NCBI GenBank assembly: GCA_026399095.1
Contig: JAPLRP010000090.1
Location: 1-64,000 of the forward strand
Origin: Methylococcales bacterium
GTDB taxonomy: Bacteria > Pseudomonadota > Gammaproteobacteria > Methylococcales > Methylomonadaceae
Length of the DNA stretch: 64,000 nt
Direction: 5' to 3'
The notes below the pieces were generated by a model. The model did not search any database. It had not been told where the DNA came from and worked only from the letters and a program-made list of their open reading frames with translations. The translations under genes were made by a program, and so were the position numbers. Shown here one piece after another: positions 33,164-43,975 of this stretch; the first letter of the stretch is position 1; every line of letters starts with the position of its first letter.

Positions 33164-34378
33164 TTATCTCGTTACGCTTGAATTAGTTGGTGATTTTACT
33201 GCTTCATAAGGTTCCGGATTCACCTTCATTCCATCGCGAATTTTTTGCAATCCTTCAACGACTACTTGATCATTTACGTTCACCCCTTCTTCGATAATAA
33301 CCATTGATCCAATGGTTTCACCAGGTGTTATTGTACGTATACTGATAGTCTTATCCGCATTTACTATTGCCAATTGAGTGGCTGTTTGCATTTTAATAAT
33401 GGCTTGTTGTGGAACGACTAAGGCATTTTGCTTAACATCCGTTGTGGCTTGAATACGCGCATACATACCAGGCCGCAATACGTTGTCCGGGTTTGAAAAT
33501 AATACGGCAACTTTAATCGTACCAGTATTGACATCTACTTGACGATTAGCAAAGAAAAACGTGCCGTTGTGAGGGTAAATAGAGTTATTGGCTAGTTTTA
33601 ATTGTAAAGGAACCGGTTCAGGTTGGGATCTTCCTTGCTGTTGCTCGCGCTCTGTTAAATGTAAATATTGCTTTTCATTTAAGCCAATATACGCACGAAT
33701 GGGCTGTACCTGTGAAACCTGAGTCAATTCATTGCTGGTAGAGCCGGGGCCGACTAAATCACCTAGTTGCGCATTGGATAAGCCGGCTATGCCGCTAATT
33801 GGTGAGGTGATTTTAGTAAAACCAAGATTTAATTTGGCAGTTTCTACTGCGGCTTGTGCCGCTAAAACTTGAGCTTGTGCACTCGCTACCGCACCGACGG
33901 CGTTATCACGATCTAAAACACTGACTGCATTTTCGGGTAGCAGTCTTTTAATTCTGTTCATAGCAAGTTGATTGGTTGTCAATACTGCTTGCTGTTGTGC
34001 TAGATTTGCTTTTTCTTGTGCAAGAGTCGCTTCAAAAGTACGCGGGTCAATTTCGTAAAGTAATTGATTCTTTTTTACTAAATCACCTTCTTTATAATTT
34101 TGCTTGATTAAGTATCCAGTCACTTGTGCATTAATTTGAGCGTTGATCATACCATCAAGGGTTCCTACCCATTCTTGCTGGATGGGAACGTCTTCTTGAA
34201 TAACTTTGGTTGTTTTTACTGTGGTTGGAATTGTTACAACCGTTTCTTTGGGCTTTTCGCAGCCAGTGACAAGAAAAACTAATATAATTGTTAGCAGTAG
34301 ATTTGAATCCACAAACTTAAAGACTTTTTGTCGGTTAGATGCATTTGGATTTTGTGTGTTTTTCATAAAACCTTGCAA
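33164..34378 (-). CDS. RND efflux periplasmic adaptor (MexA/AcrA)
   Basis: Lipobox VTGC, QEWVGTLDGMINAQINAQVTGYL, GNTGTIKV-type beta-barrel region; true start may be internal. Confidence 0.93.
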   Translation of the reverse strand: MQGFMKNTQNPNASNRQKVFKFVDSNLLLTIILVFLVTGCEKPKETVVTIPTTVKTTKVIQEDVPIQQEWVGTLDGMINAQINAQVTGYLIKQNYKEGDLVKKNQLLYEIDPRTFEATLAQEKANLAQQQAVLTTNQLAMNRIKRLLPENAVSVLDRDNAVGAVASAQAQVLAAQAAVETAKLNLGFTKITSPISGIAGLSNAQLGDLVGPGSTSNELTQVSQVQPIRAYIGLNEKQYLHLTEREQQQGRSQPEPVPLQLKLANNSIYPHNGTFFFANRQVDVNTGTIKVAVLFSNPDNVLRPGMYARIQATTDVKQNALVVPQQAIIKMQTATQLAIVNADKTISIRTITPGETIGSMVIIEEGVNVNDQVVVEGLQKIRDGMKVNPEPYEAVKSPTNSSVTR

Positions 34379-34674
34379 TAATTCAAATTAATTTAACTCC
34401 ATTTTAGCGTTTTCCATGGAGCGGAACAGGATTTTTTTATAATAAGCTACTTGAGATTATTAAAATTACAGTAAAAGAGCAAGCTTGAATTAGGATTTAA
34501 AATTGAAGTTATGGTTTTTCATGGGTTAAATAACATGCAGATTTTGGATCATGTACCTAAATATTATTATTTTAAAATCAGCATAAAGCTGTTATTTGAG
34601 AATGCATTAAAATTTAAAAGCCACAGAATATATTTGTTTGTCGAAAAGGTATGAGATAATTATTATCTTATGGG

Positions 34675-36441
34675 TTGGTTTTAAATTGTGTGCAAATGAT
34701 AAAAACGAATAAGTCTGATTTGGAAGAAGCGTTAAACCTGTGTAAAGGTTCCTTTATATCAGCTGCATTATTTAGCATGGTCATTAACCTATTGCAACTG
34801 GTGCCAACCATTTACATGTTGCAACTCTACGACCGGGTCGTGCCAACGGGTAATCGTTCAACGTTACTCATGTTGACACTGATCATGTTAGTGTTGTTTA
34901 TGACTTTGGGCGCTTTGGAGTGGGTTCGCTCGCAGATATTGGTCAGAGTTAGTTCGCGTCTGGAAACATTACTTAACGAGCGATTATTTAATGTTGCGTA
35001 TAAACAATCGCTTTATTCGGGTGGGCAACGCGCCTCTTCACAGGCGTTGGATGATTTAACGTCATTAAGGCAGTTTTTGACGGGTAATGGTTTATTTGCA
35101 TTTTTCGATGTGCCATGGATTCCTGTTTATATTGCCGTTATGTTTATTTTTCACCCGTCTTACGGATGGGCGGCTATCGGCATGGCCATTATTTTAATCA
35201 TCGTTGCCATCGTCCAAGAAAAATCAACGGCTAAAATGATAGGAGAAGCCAACGCCTTAGCTAATGCAGGACGCGGACTGGTTAATAAAAATCTGAGAAA
35301 TGCAGAAGTGATTGAGTCCATGGGTATGTTGCAAAATATTCAGAAACGTTGGGTGGAAGGAACTCGGCAGGTTTTGGTGCTGCAGGCAACAGCCAGTTCT
35401 CGCGCAGGCTTGGTGAGCGGATTGTCAAAAGTTATTCGGACATCATCGCAATCATTAATTCTGGCCCTAGGTGCTTATTTGGTGATAGAGAATGAAATAA
35501 CCGGTGGCTTAATGATTGCGGGTTCTATTTTATTAGGCCGAGCCCTTGCCCCTATTGATATGATGATAGGCACCTGGAAAGGCTTTATTGGTGCCCGTGG
35601 CCAATACCATCGTCTTAATGAAATGTTACACCAGATTCCCGCCGAACCCGAAAAAATGACTTTGCCGGCACCTGAAGGACTTTTTCAGTTAGAAGCCGCC
35701 GTCGTCGTTCCGCCGGGCGCAAAAACACCGGCCTTGAAAGGCATCACCCTGACTATTGCCAAGGGTGATGTGGTGGGCGTCATTGGCCCCAGTGGCTCAG
35801 GAAAATCAACGTTCGCCCGTGCTTTATTGGGTATCTGGCCGACGGCAAATGGTAAAATTCGTCTGGATGGCGCTGAAGTTTTTGCTTGGAATCGGCATGA
35901 GTTGGGCCCCTATATCGGTTACTTACCGCAGGATATCGAGCTTTTTGAAGGCACCATTAGCGAAAACATCGCGCGTTTTGGTGATATAGAACCAGAAAAA
36001 GTCGTTAATGCGGCCAAAATGGCTGACGTGCATGACTTGATTTTGCGACTGCCTCAAGGTTATGACACGCATATCGGCGCCAGTGGCGGCAATCTTTCAG
36101 GCGGTCAGCGCCAAAGGATCGGCTTGGCCAGAGCATTATACGGTGATCCAGTTATTATCGTATTAGACGAGCCTAACTCTAACCTGGATGAGCAGGGTGA
36201 AGTTGCTTTAGGTAATACCATTAAAAGGTTAAAGCAAAAAAAGGCAACGGTCATTGTGATTACCCATCGTAATAATGTACTGGCAAATGTCGATAAGTTA
36301 TTGATATTAAATGATGGGCTTTTGTCCGTTTATGGTCCAAAAGATCAAGTGATCGCCCATTTACAGGAAAAGCAGGTCGTCGCTACACAAGACAATTCGC
36401 CTCCTCAGTCGCCGGTTGCTCCCTTACATTCACCCGAATAA
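34675..36441 (+). CDS. Type I secretion system permease/ATPase (PrtD family)
   Basis: Walker A GVIGPSGSGKSTFARALLG, signature LSGGQRQRIGLARALYG, N-terminal TMD. Confidence 0.95.
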   Translation: MVLNCVQMIKTNKSDLEEALNLCKGSFISAALFSMVINLLQLVPTIYMLQLYDRVVPTGNRSTLLMLTLIMLVLFMTLGALEWVRSQILVRVSSRLETLLNERLFNVAYKQSLYSGGQRASSQALDDLTSLRQFLTGNGLFAFFDVPWIPVYIAVMFIFHPSYGWAAIGMAIILIIVAIVQEKSTAKMIGEANALANAGRGLVNKNLRNAEVIESMGMLQNIQKRWVEGTRQVLVLQATASSRAGLVSGLSKVIRTSSQSLILALGAYLVIENEITGGLMIAGSILLGRALAPIDMMIGTWKGFIGARGQYHRLNEMLHQIPAEPEKMTLPAPEGLFQLEAAVVVPPGAKTPALKGITLTIAKGDVVGVIGPSGSGKSTFARALLGIWPTANGKIRLDGAEVFAWNRHELGPYIGYLPQDIELFEGTISENIARFGDIEPEKVVNAAKMADVHDLILRLPQGYDTHIGASGGNLSGGQRQRIGLARALYGDPVIIVLDEPNSNLDEQGEVALGNTIKRLKQKKATVIVITHRNNVLANVDKLLILNDGLLSVYGPKDQVIAHLQEKQVVATQDNSPPQSPVAPLHSPE

Positions 36442-36448
36442 AACACCT

Positions 36449-37777
36449 ATGAAAGAAAGGCTTGTACAACTGACTACCGAGAATGGCACCCCCATTATTA
36501 CTGATGATCGATCGGTACGGACGATAGGGATTATTATTCTGGTTGTTACCTTCGGCATTTTAGGTACCTGGGGTTATCTGGCACCGATTGATAGCGCGGC
36601 CTTGGCACCCGGTTATGTTGCTGTAAAATCGCATAGAAAAACCGTGCAGCATTTAGACGGTGGGATAGTCAGCCAGTTGCTGGCTAAAGATGGCGATGTT
36701 GTCAAAGCAGGTGATGTTTTACTTATACTGGATGGCACCGAAGTTAAGGCGCAACTTGAAATTCTTCGAGGTCAGCATATCACCTTAGCCGCGCAACTCG
36801 CCAGACTGATTGCTGAAAGAGATCAACTCAATCAAATCAAGTTCCCTGATGATTTACAAGACTTGTCCGATGCGCATATTGCCGAAGCAAGACAAGGTGA
36901 GAGTCAAATATTTACTTCCAGGAAAAGCGCTTATCAAGGCGAAATATCAGTATTAAACCAACGAGCAAGCCAGTTAAGTGCAAAAATTAAAGGCTTGGAG
37001 GGGCAGCGCACCAGTAAACAAGAGCTGATGAAATCCTATGGCGATGAAGTTCATGACTTAAAAGAATTATTGGCTGAAGGTTTTGCCAACAAACAACGGC
37101 TGCGTGATATTGAACGTAACTATGCAAATGCGACTAGTGATGTCGCCGCCTTAAGTGCTGAAATAGCCGGCAATGAAATTCAAATAGGCGAAACCAAGTT
37201 ACAAATTTTGCAGATACAAAAGAAATTTCAAGAAGAAGTTGCCGCTAAGCTCGGTGAAGTGCAAGCGGAGTTATATGATGTTGCCCAGCGTTTGCTGGCA
37301 ACTACCGACAAAGTAATAAGAACAGAAATAAAAGCGCCCGCTAATGGTCGTGTTTTGGGCTTATCTGTCCATAACGTGGGTGGCGTTATTACCCCAGGCA
37401 AACCCATACTGGATATTGTCCCGCAAAAAGAAGAGCTGATTATTGATGCTCAAGTTTCACCAATGGACATCGATAGGGTCATCGTTGGCCTATTGGCCGA
37501 AGTCAGATTCAGTGCCTTTAAACAAGCGTTAACCCCTAAAATGCAAGGTAAAGTAATCAACTTATCCGCTGACCGCTTAACGGATGAGAAAACCGGCATG
37601 CCTTATTATCAGGCGCAAGTTGAATTAACCCCAGATAGCTTTGAAAAATTGGGTGACATGGAATTAGTGCCCGGCATGCCGGCAGAAGTGCTGATTAATA
37701 CCGGTGAGCGTACGGTATTTGAATATTTGATGCAGCCCATTACCAATGCTTTTGCCCGTGCCTTTATTGAAGACTAA
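36449..37777 (+). CDS. HlyD family type I secretion periplasmic adaptor (PrtE-like)
   Basis: GYVAVKSHRKTVQHLDGGIVSQLLAKDGDVVKAGDVLLILD; start MKERLVQLTT is more likely than 36416. Confidence 0.95.
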   Translation: MKERLVQLTTENGTPIITDDRSVRTIGIIILVVTFGILGTWGYLAPIDSAALAPGYVAVKSHRKTVQHLDGGIVSQLLAKDGDVVKAGDVLLILDGTEVKAQLEILRGQHITLAAQLARLIAERDQLNQIKFPDDLQDLSDAHIAEARQGESQIFTSRKSAYQGEISVLNQRASQLSAKIKGLEGQRTSKQELMKSYGDEVHDLKELLAEGFANKQRLRDIERNYANATSDVAALSAEIAGNEIQIGETKLQILQIQKKFQEEVAAKLGEVQAELYDVAQRLLATTDKVIRTEIKAPANGRVLGLSVHNVGGVITPGKPILDIVPQKEELIIDAQVSPMDIDRVIVGLLAEVRFSAFKQALTPKMQGKVINLSADRLTDEKTGMPYYQAQVELTPDSFEKLGDMELVPGMPAEVLINTGERTVFEYLMQPITNAFARAFIED

Positions 37778-37783
37778 ACGGTT

Positions 37784-39124
37784 ATGAAAAACATAAAGTT
37801 GTTTATAGCTTGTCTTGTTCTTACTCAAGCAAATTTGGGCCATGCTGAAGATTTATTGACGATCTATCAACAGGCGATAGAGGCCGATCCGCAATTAAAA
37901 ACGGCGGCATTAAAAGTAGATATAGGCTCAGCACAAAAAGGTCAGGCTTTGGGTGTCATGTTGCCGCAAGTCAGTGCCAATACCAATTGGTCAGCGAATA
38001 ACCAAGCAAGGAATAAGCTTGCCAATAGTCGTACTCCGGCAGGTATAGATTCAAGTAGCTATCAAGGTACGCGTTATAATGTTTCTTTAACGCAAACGGT
38101 ACTGGATTTTGCCAAGTTTTGGGACTGGCGTCGCGCGCAAGAAGTTGAAAATCAATATGCTTCAGAAAATATAGTGGCACAACACGACTTAATGTTTAAA
38201 GTCGTTGAAAAATACTTTAATGTACTGGAAGCAGAAGATCAGTTGACTTTTTTACAGGCCGAAAAAGAGACGACCATCAGACAATTGGAACAAGTCCAAA
38301 AACAATATGCCAAACAATTGGTTTTAATTACCGATGTCTATGAAGTAGAAGCCCGATTGGATCAGATAAAAGCGACTGAAATTGAGGCTGAAACGCAGGT
38401 CGTCATCGCCAAAGAAAGTTTAAAAGAACTCACCAATATTGAACCCCTAGGGCTTTATAAGTTACGTGACGAAATAGACTATAAAATACTGGAAGGTAAG
38501 CTGGAAGACTGGATTGCCGTGGCCAAAAGTGAAAATCCACTCTTGGCAGCGCAAATTAGCGCGATTGCGGCGGCAAGTAATGATGTGGCGGTGCAAAAAT
38601 CACGCTATTTACCTGTGGTTGATATGCAGTTAAATTACAACAATACTAATACGGGGTATCAAAGTATCAATTTGGGCAGTACCGTAGAAACACAAGTGGC
38701 CGCTATCAATGTCAATATACCGCTCTTTTCGGGTGGGGTAACCACTAACCGAATGTATGAAGCACAATATAAGTTATCGATTAGTCAATACGAAAATGAC
38801 TCTAAAATAAGAGCCTTGATTAAAGAAACCAGTGATTCATTCTTAAGTTCAAATGCCAATGTAAAACGTATCAGTGCTTCACGCAAAGCACTGGAATCAG
38901 CGATTAAATCCAAAGAATCTTTAGAGACAGGTTTTAGCTATGGCGATCAAACCATCGGAGATGTTTTAAATGCCCAGCAAGCAGAATTTAAAGCCAAGCG
39001 CGATTTAGCACAGGCAAAATATGCCTATATAAAAAATAAAATGCGATTTATGCAGGCGATAGGGTTGATAAGTGATGAAAACATGGCTGAAGTTAATAGT
39101 TGGTTGCAGGTTAGCCAAAACTAA
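37784..39124 (+). CDS. TolC family outer membrane protein
   Basis: Signal peptide, DLLTIYQQAIEADPQLKTA, OEP repeats; downstream of PrtD/E. Confidence 0.93.
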   Translation: MKNIKLFIACLVLTQANLGHAEDLLTIYQQAIEADPQLKTAALKVDIGSAQKGQALGVMLPQVSANTNWSANNQARNKLANSRTPAGIDSSSYQGTRYNVSLTQTVLDFAKFWDWRRAQEVENQYASENIVAQHDLMFKVVEKYFNVLEAEDQLTFLQAEKETTIRQLEQVQKQYAKQLVLITDVYEVEARLDQIKATEIEAETQVVIAKESLKELTNIEPLGLYKLRDEIDYKILEGKLEDWIAVAKSENPLLAAQISAIAAASNDVAVQKSRYLPVVDMQLNYNNTNTGYQSINLGSTVETQVAAINVNIPLFSGGVTTNRMYEAQYKLSISQYENDSKIRALIKETSDSFLSSNANVKRISASRKALESAIKSKESLETGFSYGDQTIGDVLNAQQAEFKAKRDLAQAKYAYIKNKMRFMQAIGLISDENMAEVNSWLQVSQN

Positions 39125-39241
39125 CTATAAATAAAAGTGCTAGCAATTTTGGGCAAATAAAACAGTATGTTAATTTGAACCTTTTGCTCGCGTACTTCAA
39201 GTCACAATGGAAAGATCGAGTAGTTGTTATTACGTTCCTTC

Positions 39242-39280
39242 GTGCATTATAGCTCTGAAGAGACACTAACTATAATGCAC
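39242..39280. repeat. Perfect 11-bp inverted repeat between convergent genes
   Basis: GTGCATTATAG (39242-39252) / CTATAATGCAC (39270-39280). Confidence 0.6.
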
Positions 39281-39287
39281 AGATATA

Positions 39288-40328
39288 TTACTGTGTAATT
39301 TTCCGAACCTCGACATTATTCCAAATAGTTTCGATAAAATCTGGCTCCATTTCCGGCATACCGTCTTTTATCCAATTTACCAACACGTTACCGATATTCG
39401 GATAAGTTATGTGTATGGCATGATTGTCATACAGCCATTCTTCAATAACCGAGCTGTCCATATCATTCATGGTTTGACCATACCCTAATTGTTTTAGGGC
39501 TGCTGCATTAGAGATTTGCTCCATTTGGGCATGTAGCGGCTTGGCAAGAATTTTTTTACCTAGTTGTAGTGCTTCACTAGCCAATTCAAAACCAGCATTG
39601 CTTATAATTCCGGAGCTGTCATATACATCTTTCTGAAACTCTGTCCGTGAAAGTGGGTTGCATTTGATGTGTTCAAATGAAGATGGCGTCACTTCGGGTG
39701 AGTAGAGATGAAATTCAAAATTTTTAAAGGGAGCTAAAAGCTTGATTACCTCTTTTTGGTCTTCAAAAGGAAGGTATACAACAATTTTATTATTGATAAT
39801 ACTTTTAGGTGTTTCAGGCGTGTCAATAATAGGCGGCAATATGGGTTGACCAAAGTGATGCCAATGCAAGCCCACACCTCTATCGGCAGGGGCAAAATAT
39901 TTCATGACTTGATTGGCAATAGGATCAGATCCTGCTCTAGGAATATTATGGTTAAATGCGTATTGATGACCTATGCCTAAAACGGGTTTTTTCTGATTTT
40001 TTGCCGCCCACGCAGTAACCGGCTCAAAGTCGCTGATAACTAGATCATATCCACTTAAATCCAAAGATTTTATATCCTTAATAAAGGTAACAGGCTTTGC
40101 TTCAAGTGCAGTTTTAAAGTAATTAACCTGACCATTTTTAGTGTTAAATGTTAGGCCTGTGCGTAACTGATAGTCATTAAAAATCTCCATATCAAAATAT
40201 TTATCCACAGGTCGACCAGTAAACTGAAAGGTAACATCAAGGCCTGCGGCATAGAGTTCTTTTGCCATAACACGGGCGCGAGTTATATGGCCGTTTCCGG
40301 TTCCTTGTACGCCATAAAAAATTTTCAT
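39288..40328 (-). CDS. MJ1255/VC2487 family glycosyltransferase
   Basis: MKIFYGVQGTGNGHITRARVMAKEL, ISNAGFELASEALQLGKKILAKPLHAQMEQ. Confidence 0.88.
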   Translation of the reverse strand: MKIFYGVQGTGNGHITRARVMAKELYAAGLDVTFQFTGRPVDKYFDMEIFNDYQLRTGLTFNTKNGQVNYFKTALEAKPVTFIKDIKSLDLSGYDLVISDFEPVTAWAAKNQKKPVLGIGHQYAFNHNIPRAGSDPIANQVMKYFAPADRGVGLHWHHFGQPILPPIIDTPETPKSIINNKIVVYLPFEDQKEVIKLLAPFKNFEFHLYSPEVTPSSFEHIKCNPLSRTEFQKDVYDSSGIISNAGFELASEALQLGKKILAKPLHAQMEQISNAAALKQLGYGQTMNDMDSSVIEEWLYDNHAIHITYPNIGNVLVNWIKDGMPEMEPDFIETIWNNVEVRKITQ

Positions 40329-40843
40329 ATTTGTCCTAAACTAAAGATTGCTGTGCAAACACCTAAAATAATTCCAACTAAGATATCAGTAGGAAAATGT
40401 ACGCCAAGAACTACACGGGAGCATCCGACCAGAGTCGCCCAAAAATAAAGCGGAATTATTAACGCAGGCAAATAAAAGCTTAATAGGGTTGCCATCATGA
40501 AAGCTGCAGAAGTATGGCCGGAGGGAAAGCTGAATTGGTCTGAAGGTGTAATAATGCTCCGGAAGTTTTGTAATGCAGCTTGTGGGCGATTTCGTTGTAA
40601 ACTGTTTTTTAATAAAAAGTAAATAGGCCTTTCTATCAAAAAGGCCAGTAAAATAGAGTGAAGAAATGGGCTATCAATTCCTTCATGCCAATACAAAGCG
40701 CCTGTGATTAAAATATATAGTGAACCATCGCCTGTTTTTGATAAATATCGACTGGATTGGGTTAGCGTGCTGTGTATCTTGGTATTAATTAACCAAGTGA
40801 ACATAAAAACGTCGTATTTGTGGATGGAATAGAGCAGTTTCAT
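40325..40843 (-). CDS. PAP2 family phosphatase
   Basis: KNSLQRNRP, FPSGHTSAAF, SRVVLGVHFPTDILVG. Confidence 0.93.
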   Translation of the reverse strand: MKLLYSIHKYDVFMFTWLINTKIHSTLTQSSRYLSKTGDGSLYILITGALYWHEGIDSPFLHSILLAFLIERPIYFLLKNSLQRNRPQAALQNFRSIITPSDQFSFPSGHTSAAFMMATLLSFYLPALIIPLYFWATLVGCSRVVLGVHFPTDILVGIILGVCTAIFSLGQI

Positions 40844-41407
40844 TTTTTAACCTATAAAGTTAAATAGAGTTCTGCAAAATCGACTCAAAAGTTATTTGAT
40901 TAATGAAAATGCAGGTTTTTTTGATCTTAATCTACAGGTCAAAGAGTAAAGCTCTTCTATGACAGCAGCGTTAAAGTTTGTTTAAGCTTTTGTGACAATG
41001 ACGTTTTTCAAAATATTTGGTTATTTTTATGTAAGCCAAATAGTTATGCAGGGAATAGTGCTGGAAATAAATAATTTAGGGTTTTTAATAGAATCAATTT
41101 TATTGAAATTTTTATTATTTTCAGTAATGGTAATGACAGCTAATCTTATGTGTTAAAATTAAACGATAGTATAAAAGTTTGTTGTGTTGGAAATACACAG
41201 GGTCTTTTGTACAAGGATACAAAATTTTGATCTAAAAATGCTGATTAGGCTCTATCAAGAAAATAGATAGTATTGATTAGTGGAGAAGTGTCGGTTCAGC
41301 ATAGCAAAAAGAGGCGTTGCTATAATCTATTGTTATAACTTGCATTTTTTTAATTTTTCCAGTATTTTTTGTATCCTAACCCCCCCGATTAATTTTTCAG
41401 GTAAACA

Positions 41408-42091
41408 GTGGCAGAATCAAAAAACAAGATATCCAAAAAAATAGCAATGGTTTTACTTCTTATTGTTGTGATTGCTTGTAGTTTTTTAATCTACTCCATG
41501 CCATTAAAAGATGTACTCAATCAGAGCCATCAAATTAAATCTTGGTTGTCTCAAACTGGATATGCTGCGCCCGCCATATTCACGCTGGTAGCCGCTTTAC
41601 TTACCGTGATTGGCATGCCAAGGCTGATTTTATGTTCATTAGCGGGGGTGGTGTTCGGATTTACATGGGGATTTTTGTTAAGCCACTTTGCGACAGTGCT
41701 AGGTGCTTATGGAACCTTTATTTTTGCACGCTGGAGCGGGAGAGAATTTGTTCAGCAAAAATTTCCAAAAATCATCGCGTTGTCACAATCCACTCACGCC
41801 AATGGCTGGCGTTCAGTCCTTTTTATGCGTCAATTGCCAATTAGCGGTTTATATAACGATATTTTGTTGGGGATGAGTTCTGTAAGCCATTGTGACTTTT
41901 GGATTGGCACAGCGTTGGGCTTTTTGCCTCTTGGTGTGACTGCAACCCTAGTCGGTGCTGGTGCTATACAAGCGGATATGTCGCATCTAGCACAATATCT
42001 TGGCATAGCAGCTTGCACTTTCTTTTTATTGACCTTGTCATTGAAGTGGATTTTAGGTCAGAGACAACGGAAAAACATTGGCATAAGCTAG
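41408..42091 (+). CDS. VTT (DedA/SNARE-associated) domain membrane protein
   Basis: GMPRLILCSLAGVVFGFTWGFLLSHFATVLGAYGTFIFARW; probable GTG start. Confidence 0.85.
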   Translation: MAESKNKISKKIAMVLLLIVVIACSFLIYSMPLKDVLNQSHQIKSWLSQTGYAAPAIFTLVAALLTVIGMPRLILCSLAGVVFGFTWGFLLSHFATVLGAYGTFIFARWSGREFVQQKFPKIIALSQSTHANGWRSVLFMRQLPISGLYNDILLGMSSVSHCDFWIGTALGFLPLGVTATLVGAGAIQADMSHLAQYLGIAACTFFLLTLSLKWILGQRQRKNIGIS

Positions 42092-42111
42092 AATTATCTG
42101 GGCTGTAGCGC

Positions 42112-43974
42112 TTAGATTGGCTTAACATCTGTTTCGGATACCCATTCCAGCCATTCACTAAGCACACATAATGTCCAAATTGCCCGGGCATGGTCAGTCT
42201 TACGTAGTGAATGTTCCTGCAATAGTTCTAAAGCGACGTAACAGTTAATACCGGCTTTTTCTAAAAAGGGCGATGATAATTTTGATTTTGCCCAATCATA
42301 TAACGGCTCCCGTAACCAGCTACTTAAAGGCACAGAAAGCCCTCTTTTTTTACGATGAACAATATCTTTAGGCAGATATCGAAGGGCATATTTTTTTAAA
42401 AAAACTTTAGTTTGTAAGCCTTTTACACGTTCTTTTTCAGTGAGAGTGGCTGCAAACTCCATGACTTCCTGATCAAGAAAAGGTGCTCGTAATTCCAGTG
42501 CCGATTTCATACTGGCTCGATCAGCCTTGGTCAATAATCCTTCTGCCAATGAAGTTTCCAAATCATGCTGTTGAAGTCTATCCATCATTTCTGATGAAAC
42601 ATAATTAGGACGTGCAACTAAAGGTTGTGAGACACCCAAACGGTTTAATATCTCAGGCGAGATGCAGGAAGTCCAGAGAATATGACGGCCCAGAAAATCC
42701 AGATCATCTCCTTGAATAAAGCGCTTAAGTAGAAAAGGAATCGTCACTTTTTTATCGCTAACCGGCCAATTTTCAACAGTACTTCGAATCAAAGTCCTTA
42801 TTGGGCCAGGGAGCTTGGCATAATACCCTGCAAGCCCAGCCCCAAAGTAGGTCGGATAGCCTCCGAAAAGTTCATCGGCACCTTCGCCAACCAGCGCGAC
42901 GCGAACATCTTGTGCTGCACGTTTTGCCAGAAGAGCGCTAGGTACCCAAGCAGGATCAGCCAGTGGCTCACCTACCTGGCGAACTAGTTTTGCAATAGTC
43001 GGAGGGAAGTCCTCGGGACGCACCCAGACAGGGATAAAATCAACGCCTAATGTGTTCGCGACTTGCTCAGCATAATGTCCTTCATCATAAGAGGCTTCTG
43101 TAAAGCGAAGGCTATAAGCTTTTAGTGTTTTCTCTGGACGGATGGATTTAGTAACAGCAGTAATTAAAGAAGAATCAAGACCACCACTTAAAAACAATCC
43201 AAAATCGACATCAACTTCGCTTTGTTTTCTTACTGCTTCCCTAAAAACGTCATCGAAATCAGCTAAAGAACCACTTTGTTTATTAGTTTGTAAAGCATTC
43301 CATTGCCAATAGCGTTTACGTTTAATACCAAGAGCATTGATTGTGACCATTTCACCTGGTAATACTTTTCGAATTTCAGCAAAAGGTGTCTTTGGTGCTA
43401 CAAAAAAGCCAGATTGCAAATAACTGTGAATGGCATCAATACTTATATTAAAAACATTAGGGTTTGGTAATACCAACGCCGCTATTAAAGAGGCAAAAGA
43501 AACAATGTCCTCATTAACTGAGAAAAATAGTGGACGTTCACCAGCTCTGTCACGGTAAAGTAATAATTTTTTATCGCGTGGATCCCAGATTGCGATAGCA
43601 AAAGCGCCTTTGAGTCTTTCTACGAAAGCATCACCCAGTTCCAGATATAAGGCTGGAATTACGGCAACATCAGTAGTTTGTTTAACCGTGCGGCCACGAG
43701 TAAGCAACCATTCACGTAGCTCAAGATGGTTGTCAATTTCACCATTGCAAGCCATCATGACACCAGTATCATGGTCAATAATGGGTTGCTTACCATCGCT
43801 TAAACCTCGAATAGCAAGGCGGGTCATTCCAAAAACAGCTGAATTATCACCGTCAATGCCCGTGTCATCAGGACCTCGATGCATTAATGCATCGATCATT
43901 TGATTAACTTGCAAAATGACAGAATTACTTTCTTTAATGCCCTCGGGAGTTACTACGCCACAAATACCGCACAT
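42112..43974 (-). CDS. asnB: Asparagine synthase (glutamine-hydrolysing)
   Basis: MCGICGVV N-terminal nucleophile, MHRGPDDTG, FGLFLSGGLDSSLITAV. Confidence 0.95.
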   Translation of the reverse strand: MCGICGVVTPEGIKESNSVILQVNQMIDALMHRGPDDTGIDGDNSAVFGMTRLAIRGLSDGKQPIIDHDTGVMMACNGEIDNHLELREWLLTRGRTVKQTTDVAVIPALYLELGDAFVERLKGAFAIAIWDPRDKKLLLYRDRAGERPLFFSVNEDIVSFASLIAALVLPNPNVFNISIDAIHSYLQSGFFVAPKTPFAEIRKVLPGEMVTINALGIKRKRYWQWNALQTNKQSGSLADFDDVFREAVRKQSEVDVDFGLFLSGGLDSSLITAVTKSIRPEKTLKAYSLRFTEASYDEGHYAEQVANTLGVDFIPVWVRPEDFPPTIAKLVRQVGEPLADPAWVPSALLAKRAAQDVRVALVGEGADELFGGYPTYFGAGLAGYYAKLPGPIRTLIRSTVENWPVSDKKVTIPFLLKRFIQGDDLDFLGRHILWTSCISPEILNRLGVSQPLVARPNYVSSEMMDRLQQHDLETSLAEGLLTKADRASMKSALELRAPFLDQEVMEFAATLTEKERVKGLQTKVFLKKYALRYLPKDIVHRKKRGLSVPLSSWLREPLYDWAKSKLSSPFLEKAGINCYVALELLQEHSLRKTDHARAIWTLCVLSEWLEWVSETDVKPI

Positions 43975-43975
43975 C

